Positions 56,866 to 64,000 of a stretch of 64,000 nt of DNA are shown one piece after another (the stretch's first letter is position 1; each line of letters opens with the position of its first letter). The DNA is from Chinchilla lanigera. Its lineage: Eukaryota > Chordata > Mammalia > Rodentia > Chinchillidae. Below the pieces are notes generated by a model. The model made no database searches, was not told the DNA's origin, and saw only the letters and a program-made list of their open reading frames with translations. A program made the position numbers and the translations under genes. The DNA is taken from NCBI RefSeq assembly GCF_000276665.1, contig NW_004955425.1, positions 26,471,040-26,535,039 of the forward strand, in the 5' to 3' direction.

Positions 56866-57869
56866 TGATTTTTCAAAGGATGACCTTAACAGCTATATTT
56901 GCTCTGCTTTACCTTCTGTTCTCCCAATAAGGAGGTCCAAAATTCATAAAACACATCTGCACTACTCCTCTTTGGGCTGAAATGTACCTGTTTATTCATC
57001 TAATGGCAGGACCAGAAGTGTGATAGACACAAGTCTACTCTAGGGCCTGTGTTGGGGGACCCCATGGCCTCTGGGTAGGTCTGGGTCCAAGTATGGTAAC
57101 ATTAACTATACACTTAAGCACAGCTGGAGCTGAGGGGTGCAGACATCAGACCAGAAGTCTCCAACCTGATTTGCTCTTCCCTTTGGGCACAGAGCTGGGT
57201 TACACTTCTCAGACATTTTCATGGTTCGCTTTGGTCTTGTAAGTAAAGAACTGTGAGCAGAAGTGATTACATGATGCTCCAAGCACAACCCTGGAAACCT
57301 CCTAATGTGAGTCGCCGTGTTTCTCCTTGTGCTGCATTGGCTCAGATGGGCCCATCAGGCAGATGGCAGTGCCATGAGTGGAAGGACCCAGGTAACCCTG
57401 TGTCACATTGAAATAGAGCAGACTGCCAATGGGCAGCATATTTTGAACATTATATAAGCAAGAAATAATACAAACCTTGACTATACTTTACCCATGACGC
57501 ATTTGCGGGGCTTGTTACAGAACACTTGCATGCAGTTTTGAATGGTGCACGGAGAGAAGAGAAGCAGGAAGTGACCAATTTGAGAGTAGTCCTCTGTAGG
57601 GGGACTGGTTTGAATGACTGAGTCACCATTAACTTGAGTCTGACATCTAGACTTTGAGACCGTATAAATGGAAAAGGCTAGACATTTGAGCACTGCCTTA
57701 TAACTCACTGTGGACCAGTGAATTAAAAAGCAATTCTTGTTCTCTAGAAAAATGGTCTGCACCAGGACTCTGAGGTTCCTGGTTGCTGGGCAGAGCTATC
57801 CTGTCATTTTAGCAGCAAGCTGTGGGTAAAGTGCTACCAAGTAGTCCTGTGAGAAGGCAGTTTTCCTTT
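56866..57869. other. single-copy non-coding DNA
   Basis: Nothing recognised. Confidence 0.5.
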
Positions 57870-58465
57870 TTGCTTGATCATAATAGCTCGTCCCTTCAAA
57901 ATTGAATTAACTTGAAACTTGGCACCAGGCTTGTCAGACCAGATGTGGAATTTTATTGTCAGGGAAAAAAAGTCTAAAAGTTTCCAGTAATCCTGAGGTT
58001 GTTGAGATTTAAGTTTAGCTTACTGAAAAATTGAGCCAGTAGAGAGAAGCTTCAGTTAAAAATATAAAATTTTGCAAATTCACTCTTTTCAAAAACATGA
58101 CTGTGTATACATTCAAAAGCCTTTGAAATAACAGCCAAAAACAAAAGCAAAATACTGAGCATGTTAATAAACTATTTGGGTGGGCCTGTGAGTGTTCCTT
58201 TTTCTTTCTCTCCACTTAAAGGAAATCTTAATGTTAAATAACAAACCTTGACCTAAGATAATTTCTGTTTTTCGGTTTCCCTTTTGAACCCCTTACTAAG
58301 CAGCCAGCATTATGACCTGGGCGATATCTTGACAACCAACACTTCCCTTCGGGAAAAATGAGTGTTATTACAATATGGGATGATTTGTGCGCCAGTACAT
58401 CTGAACAGTGCGGTGCTCGGTTCCCGGCCTGAAATACCGCAGTGGAATACACAGAGTTAACTAAA
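57870..58465. other. candidate conserved non-coding element
   Basis: Repeat-free. The part 58236-58450 has CpGs (TTTTCGG, GGGCGATATC, GTGCGCCAG, GTGCGGTGCTCGG) and two TGACCT nuclear-receptor half-sites at 58249-58254 and 58313-58318. A short imperfect hairpin lies at 58338-58366. No coding signal. Confidence 0.48.
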
Positions 58466-59455
58466 GCTAGGAGAAGCTGGAGACTCCAACACTTTTGAGT
58501 AAAGGACTACTTTTGACAGGACCAGAGAACATTCAGGCCATCCAACAGTGTCAAGGAGTCAGCATCGTAAAAAAATGAGGGACTGGGTGGGCATGGACAG
58601 TGTCACAAGCAGAAACGAGAAGAATGGTATTTAAAAATCTGGCAAACTATCAGAAGGCCTAGCACAAGTAAATTACAAACCCCTCCTGGAGCTTAAGCAG
58701 AGACAGTGCTATTGAGAAGCATGACTGCTCCAGGAGGCCAACCACAGACCCCTGGAAGCCCACTGCAGACCACCGGGGAAGCAAGGACCACCCCTGGAGG
58801 ACCACTGGGCTGGCGGGTAACTCTGGGAGCCCAGAGATAGCACTCCATGGCCACAGCTCCTTTTATTGCCTGAGAGACAGAGTGATACTTATGGTCCATT
58901 CTGCGAGTCTGCAGGGTTTAATAAGCTCATGTGTCTAGGCACCAAAATACTTGGATAAAAGACTAAAATTATATTATTCCTGGCTTGGAATGTTCCCTTT
59001 TAAATTCCTTCTAATTACAGTGCCACCCTTGTAGATACAGACCACAGCGAGGCCCTGAGCTGTATTATAAACTTATTACCACCTAATAAACCTCCACGCT
59101 TGGCATTTTCCTCCCTAACACATTCTCTTTTAACCCCACAGCTCTCTGAAGCCTGGCCTGCGAACTTCAGTGGGAGTCTCAGAGGGCTGGAACTGGGTGA
59201 GGACCCCTAGAACTGTGGGACCGACCACTTCACATCAAGATGAAGGGATGAGTTCCGGGGAACACCCTGGTGCAGCTTCTGAGCTGGAAATAATACCCCA
59301 ATGACTCTCAGGCCTCGCTTTTCAGACACTGGGGTCCCCAGGCTGTACCCACCACACATTTAAACTGAAACTAATGGACAGTTTTCTACTACCTGCCCCA
59401 AGCAGCATGAGTTGAATTTTTTCAATTGTAAGGAGTTTGTGTTTAGCATTTTCTC
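58466..59455. other. single-copy non-coding DNA
   Basis: 58720-58870 is GC-rich with a loosely repeated GACCACC/CCTGGA phrase. 59040-59340 could be an unrecognised old LTR. No exon. Confidence 0.45.
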
Positions 59456-59935
59456 ACACTTCTTGGGATGAGAATCCAAGAGGATCTATCGCTTAGCAAA
59501 ACCACCATACAGATACTTCGTTATTTTGAATTTAATGTATCAGCGAAGCACGGATTTCCGGAAAGCACATCCATGCTTCCTGTCCTCTGCTATCTGAACA
59601 TGGTGCGCATCCGCACCGCCCCACCTCTAGGCTTCCTCTTCCTGAATTTGGGCATGCGGGGAAAGAGTTCATTTCGGCTTGATTTGGAGGAGAGGCATTG
59701 TGAGACACAGACACCAGCGTGCTGCTTCCAAGAGAGTCCCGGGGAGCTCTGGGGCCATTCTCCGGAGCTCTTCACACAAACAAGCTTTGTCTGGGCCCTC
59801 AGGCCTGCGAGCTTTGGGAAAACTGGCTGCCTGGATGCTTTTTTTTTTTTTTTTTTCTAAAGGCACCACTGACTACAGCCACAGTGTGATGGCTGCCAAC
59901 AGCCTCTTGCACAGTACTTGTTGACAAAGCAAAGA
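59456..59935. other. candidate conserved or formerly transcribed stretch
   Basis: CpG-bearing, repeat-free, open in one plus frame (130 codons from 59468) and partly on the minus strand. An 18-base poly(T) lies at 59839-59856. I recognise no protein. The T-run would be an A-tail on the minus strand, but the sequence above it matches no processed gene that I know. Confidence 0.35.
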
Positions 59936-60033
59936 AATAAAAAGAGATAAAAGTTGTGGATGTCCCACGGCAGTTGTTAAAAACTCACAGATCAGTTTGA
60001 GATCTATATAAATGGATCTTTGAAAATTTCAAG

Positions 60034-60035
<2 letters not shown>
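59936..60035. other. single-copy non-coding DNA
   Basis: Nothing recognised. Confidence 0.5.

Positions 60036-60102
<67 letters not shown>
60036..60102 (+). repeat. compound (TG)n(GA)n microsatellite
   Basis: About 15 TG units followed directly by about 18 GA units, both perfect. Confidence 0.98.
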
Positions 60103-60108
<6 letters not shown>

Positions 60109-60439
60109 TAAATGGAGTGGTAATTGGCTTTATTTAAGGGAGGAGATGCTGACTAGCTTGCGGCAAGAGCAAAAAGGAAGTCTTTTGGGTTATTAGTGTT
60201 AACCATAGCTCTTTGTTAATCACAGGCTGGGCTGATAGAGTCTGGGACATATGAGTTACTTAAAGTTAACAATTTTATCAAAGATCATATTATCTTGTTC
60301 ACAAAAAATAGCAGCTTCCCAGGAGCAGAGAGTGCTGCAACTCCTCCCTCCAGGCGCAGTCAAGGGAAGAATGACCCGAGCTCTAAGATTTTAGTTCCAC
60401 GGATACGGGCAAAAAGCACTATCTTTGTATATTGGAGAA
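60103..60439. other. single-copy non-coding DNA
   Basis: Nothing recognised. Confidence 0.5.
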
Positions 60440-60700
60440 CTATTTGGGTTTGACTCTGGCTGTTCATGCTATGTGATTTAGGCCACACTACTTAACCTCT
60501 CAGACCTCAATTTTTTTGATATATGGATGTAATAACATCAAACTCACAAAATTTATGGGGAGAGGATTCACTTACTTAATCAAAAATATTTACTAAGACC
60601 AACTATATGTCAGGCACCAGAGATAGAATGATGGATAAAAGTATCTCTTCACATACGGAGATTATCTTCTGGTAGAACACATGAAATAATATATAAAAAT
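60440..60700 (+). mobile_element. MIR SINE and adjacent ancient repeat
   Basis: 60440-60560 follows MIR in sense (TTTGACTCTGGCTGTTCATGC, GGCCACACTACTTAACCTCTC). 60575-60700 has TATTTACTAAGACCAACTATATGTCAGGCACCAGAGATAG, typical of another old mammalian repeat that I cannot name with certainty. Confidence 0.6.
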
Positions 60701-62284
60701 GACATTAGCACAATACTTTAGAAAAGGAATTTGCACAGACAGGAGTTTTATTACTGTTTTCCATGGCTACTATTTCCATTCATGCCCATGGCATAGAATC
60801 TCCATAATGACAAGGAATTTCACTCATTTTATGCGTTACTAAATAGCATTTAGTAGGCAACCAAGAAATATTTGCTGAGTGAAAATCTAAGTATTCCTCA
60901 TAGCTTTTAACATACTTGCTTAGCTCCTGCATAAGTAAACATGTTTTAGAGTGAAAATACATATATTCACCCACATGTCATATAGCTGTTTTGTTAAAAT
61001 GATGCTTACTTCTGAAAAATATTTCTTAAAATGTTTCTATGCACATATACTTACTTCCATATCATGCTTCACAATCTAGTTTAGTAATTGTTAGTATACA
61101 TTTTCCCTATCCTCTGAGTAAGCCCTACAACTGGACAGAATCCCCAGCATGGACCTCTCATGCTTTCAGCAATAAATGTGCAGCAGGTGTGTCTTCTCTT
61201 CTGCACTGTGACCCCTCTCTTGACACTATCTTGTTTTCTGGGGAAGCGTTTTGATCCCAGATGAGTGATGAAAGATGCACAGGTGCTGAAGCCATGACTG
61301 CCAAGTGAGGGCAAAGTGTGTTCTACTGGAGGGGAAGGCTCGACCTTCATGGAAGCCCAAATTACCTCCAGGGTAATGGTGGTGGAGCTGGAAAGACAAG
61401 AGCAGAAGGCTGTCAGGGTCTGATGAAAATCCTTACACATGTTACATGGGAAATGTCACAGCAGCTGGGGGAGAGTAGACATGGAGGGATGGGAGTGATT
61501 GACAGGCAACTGTATGCCTGGTAACTCCAGAGACCGTGACTAGGAATATGCCTTCAAGAGATTTCAAGCTATGGAGGAACCATTACTAACGATGAGAAAA
61601 TACCTCTCCAAGGGGATGATGTACTACTATTCTAGTGGGCAGTACAGCATGGGCTCCTAAGCATGCCCATCTCCTGCGGTATGATCTCTGTGGCACACAG
61701 GGAGCTAGAAAATCAGTCGCTAGCTTAACCCAGGAAAGAATTATTCAACAGTGCTTCCAAAAAACTCAAGGGCAAGCATGCAGCAGATCTCAAAGTGACC
61801 TAGAATCTGAGGGATAAAAGCTCTAATGAACCTCTTTTAGCTCTTATTCATGATGCATCTGCTCTCTATTCTCTTTTTACACAATGACTTCTTCTGCTTC
61901 TGTGGACAATAGCATAATAAACATAGCCAGTAAATGGTGTCTACCCACTAGGAAAGGATGAGCTCTCTCCCCTTTTTTCCTATGCCTAAGAAGAGCTGTT
62001 CCTACTGACCCAACCTGGGCTTGGTGACTAACTTGGACCTATGATAAGGGTTGATCTTCAGCTTACAGACATGAGCATCAAGAGCTGTGCTGGGACATGG
62101 GAGGAAGAAACAGTTCCCCAAAAAGGCTGGGTGTGGGATGGAGGTGAATTATAAGAAACATGCCCAAAAAGTTTCTACTACAATTTTTAATTTAGAATCT
62201 GGCCTGTAAAAAACACACCAACTAATATGTATTCTGAAAGAAGGCCATGGGTTCTTAGTTAGATACAGGCTCAGGTAGACAGAA
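60701..62284. other. single-copy non-coding DNA
   Basis: Nothing recognised; short frames only. Confidence 0.5.
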
Positions 62285-62400
62285 GTAGCCGTCAGCGTTG
62301 CAGACCTGGGTTCTGTTTTGCTTTGGGACCTGAGGCCCAGCCTTCTCTCTGGACATCTGTTTCCTCTTCTGCAAAGTGGAGAAACTGCATTAACCTCATT
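62285..62400 (+). mobile_element. MIR SINE, partial
   Basis: CAGACCTGGGTTCTGTTTTGC, TTTGGGACCTGAGGC, CTGTTTCCTCTTCTGCAAAGTGG and CATTAACCTCATTCTACA follow the MIR consensus in sense. Confidence 0.72.
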
Positions 62401-62699
62401 CTACATAAATCATCTCAGATCTTTTAGCAATTCCAATGTTTATATACCATTGACAAGAAGACTGACCGAGCAACTTAATTAGAAAAGCCCTTCATCTCTT
62501 ACTGGAGATATAAACACTGATGTCTCAGTTAAGAATTTTTGATAGGGTGATATTAATATGTCTCAATACCAAAAGATAAGGAAGGAAAATTTGCTACTAA
62601 TTCATAAATGCAGTTTTCTGGTAAACTTCTAAATAAAATTCATTTGGGGTGAATAAAAGTAGTAGTAACAACAACAAAAACCTATTTTCTTAGACAATA
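62401..62699. other. single-copy non-coding DNA
   Basis: AT-rich, nothing recognised. Confidence 0.5.
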
Positions 62700-62870
62700 A
62701 TAGTACTTATCATCTGCACAAAGACACCATTTGATATTGTTTCATTGTCATGCTAAAATTATAAAATAGATACTACTTTTCATTCTCATTTTATAGATAA
62801 AGGACCTGAGAGCTGGTTCAAAAAGTCATCTGGTAGGTATACGATGCAACTACATTTCAAGGCCACTTCT
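62700..62870 (-). mobile_element. MIR SINE, partial
   Basis: Antisense MIR: CATTCTCATTTTATAGATAAAGGACCTGAG, then AAGTCATCTGGTAGGTATACG and TACATTTCAAGGCC. Confidence 0.55.
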
Positions 62871-64000
62871 GTTGTAAAAGATTGGAAACTATTGCTTTAG
62901 CTGATCTGCGACCCTTAAATTAAATGAAATGTGAAATTAATAAATTATAAAATTATGTAATATGATGTCGGTGTGTGTTTCATATACAGTCCCTTTCATC
63001 TCGAGTATCCCACACATTCATTGCATGTATCAGACAGATATAGGTGCATCTGAATGTTTAAATGTCTAAATAAGACCTATGCCTTTGTCTGAAAGACACA
63101 GTAGTATCTCAGCCACAGAGACAGCACATGGAGAACCCTCACTAGCACAAGCTCAACTATATGAGGGCACACAGCGAAGTTTTTATTGGCTTTGAGAATG
63201 GCCACTCAAGCCTTGATGTTTTACTGCCTGGGCCATGTGGTTTGGGAGGTGCTATTGCTGGGTGTGTGGGTTTGTGATTGCCCACGTGTGCACACGTGTG
63301 TATAGGGCTGGGTGTTTTCCAGCGTGGAACAAGAAGGATTAACTTTCAGCGTTTGGCTCACCCTAACCTATAGCAGATGGGCGCTGGCTTTAAATTCTCA
63401 TAAAGTCAACCCCTGGAGACTTGTTAAATAATTTATCCTAAACTTTGGAAGAGCAAAGGAATAAGGTGATTAAGAAAAATGGAAAGCGATATGATGATGT
63501 GCCATTGGTGGAGTGGAGTTGTCTTTCACCGCGGTATGTGGCAAGTGTAGCAGTGAATGGACTTAGAAGGGGTAGGGGTGGAGTGGGGGGTGGGGAACCC
63601 TCGGAGCAGACAGCTCCTGACTTTATCCCCAGCAGCTGCAGCAAAGAAAGTGAGAAAACCTCTATTCTCTACCCAGGGCCTCAACTTTAAGACATATTGA
63701 ACCATGCTAATTTTAAGGCCTCCCAATATAACCATTTTATTTTATCCAGCTGTGGGGCCTGGCTGTTGGTTGGAAAAGGAGAGTCAGAATGAGAGGGAGG
63801 GCAGAGCTGGAAAAATAAATCCGCAGGATGCCTGTCAGTACCTGCTTTTAAATTGAGGGTGTGGGAGCAGTAGTGGAGTCAGATGGGTGATTTACCATAG
63901 ACCACCACCTCCCACTGGCTTGAAGTGACCTCCTTACCTGTTCCCTACTGCTAGCAGCTGGAGAAGTAAGTCCTTCAAGCATCAGTCATGGACCCCCTTC
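62871..64000. other. single-copy DNA with candidate regulatory core
   Basis: 63180-63640 is repeat-free with CpGs and a 16-bp perfect palindrome made of two E-boxes (63283-63298). 63560-63600 is G-rich. The short frames at 63445-63735 on both strands are unsupported. No exon recognised up to the window edge. Confidence 0.45.

Overview
The window is mammalian nuclear DNA, almost certainly from a rodent outside the mouse/rat family. It carries tRNA-derived ID SINEs with A-tails and perfect target-site duplications, B1 SINEs with the internal ~29-bp duplication, an ID+B1 (B4-like) chimera, MaLR-type LTRs, and an L1 whose 5' UTR is built of tandem monomers. I cannot name the species.

I find no protein-coding gene, exon, tRNA gene, rRNA gene, CRISPR array or CpG island. 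The only recognisable protein remnants are L1 ORF1/ORF2, a Tigger transposase C-terminus and mariner-like transposase fragments, all broken. It reads as a gene desert or long intron: single-copy DNA sprinkled with repeats.

Layout. 1-10 kb: a Tigger relic, three MaLR-type LTRs, L1 pieces including a probable twin-priming inversion (4.8-5.3 kb), and a long (TTTCC)n array joined to a B1. 10.3-19.6 kb: an L1-in-L1 nest. An old sense L1 is cut by an LTR and by an L1 3' UTR piece, then by a full-length (~5.9 kb) antisense L1 flanked by a ~14-bp duplication; that younger L1 still has its monomeric 5' UTR, but both ORFs are frameshifted. 19.6-34 kb: mostly single copy, with MIR, B1, ID, L1M and Tigger copies. 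34-42 kb: L1 3' UTR-like DNA, an inverted pair of mariner fragments, MIR, the B4-like SINE, an ID and an L1M split by a probable LTR. 42-56.9 kb: B1, ID, LTRs, an old antisense L1 carrying a 32-nt U2 snRNA retro-insert with a perfect 14-bp duplication, an AT-rich palindrome, and a MER5-like hAT relic disrupted by a microsatellite and a B1. 57-64 kb: largely repeat-poor.

Several repeat-poor, CpG-bearing or TAAT-rich stretches (about 26.6, 30.5, 37.9, 43.5, 58.2, 59.6 and 63.3 kb) look like candidate conserved non-coding elements. That is inference from composition and absence of repeats only; no alignment was run. Repeat family names come from pattern memory of consensus sequences, so edges are approximate except where a target-site duplication fixes them.
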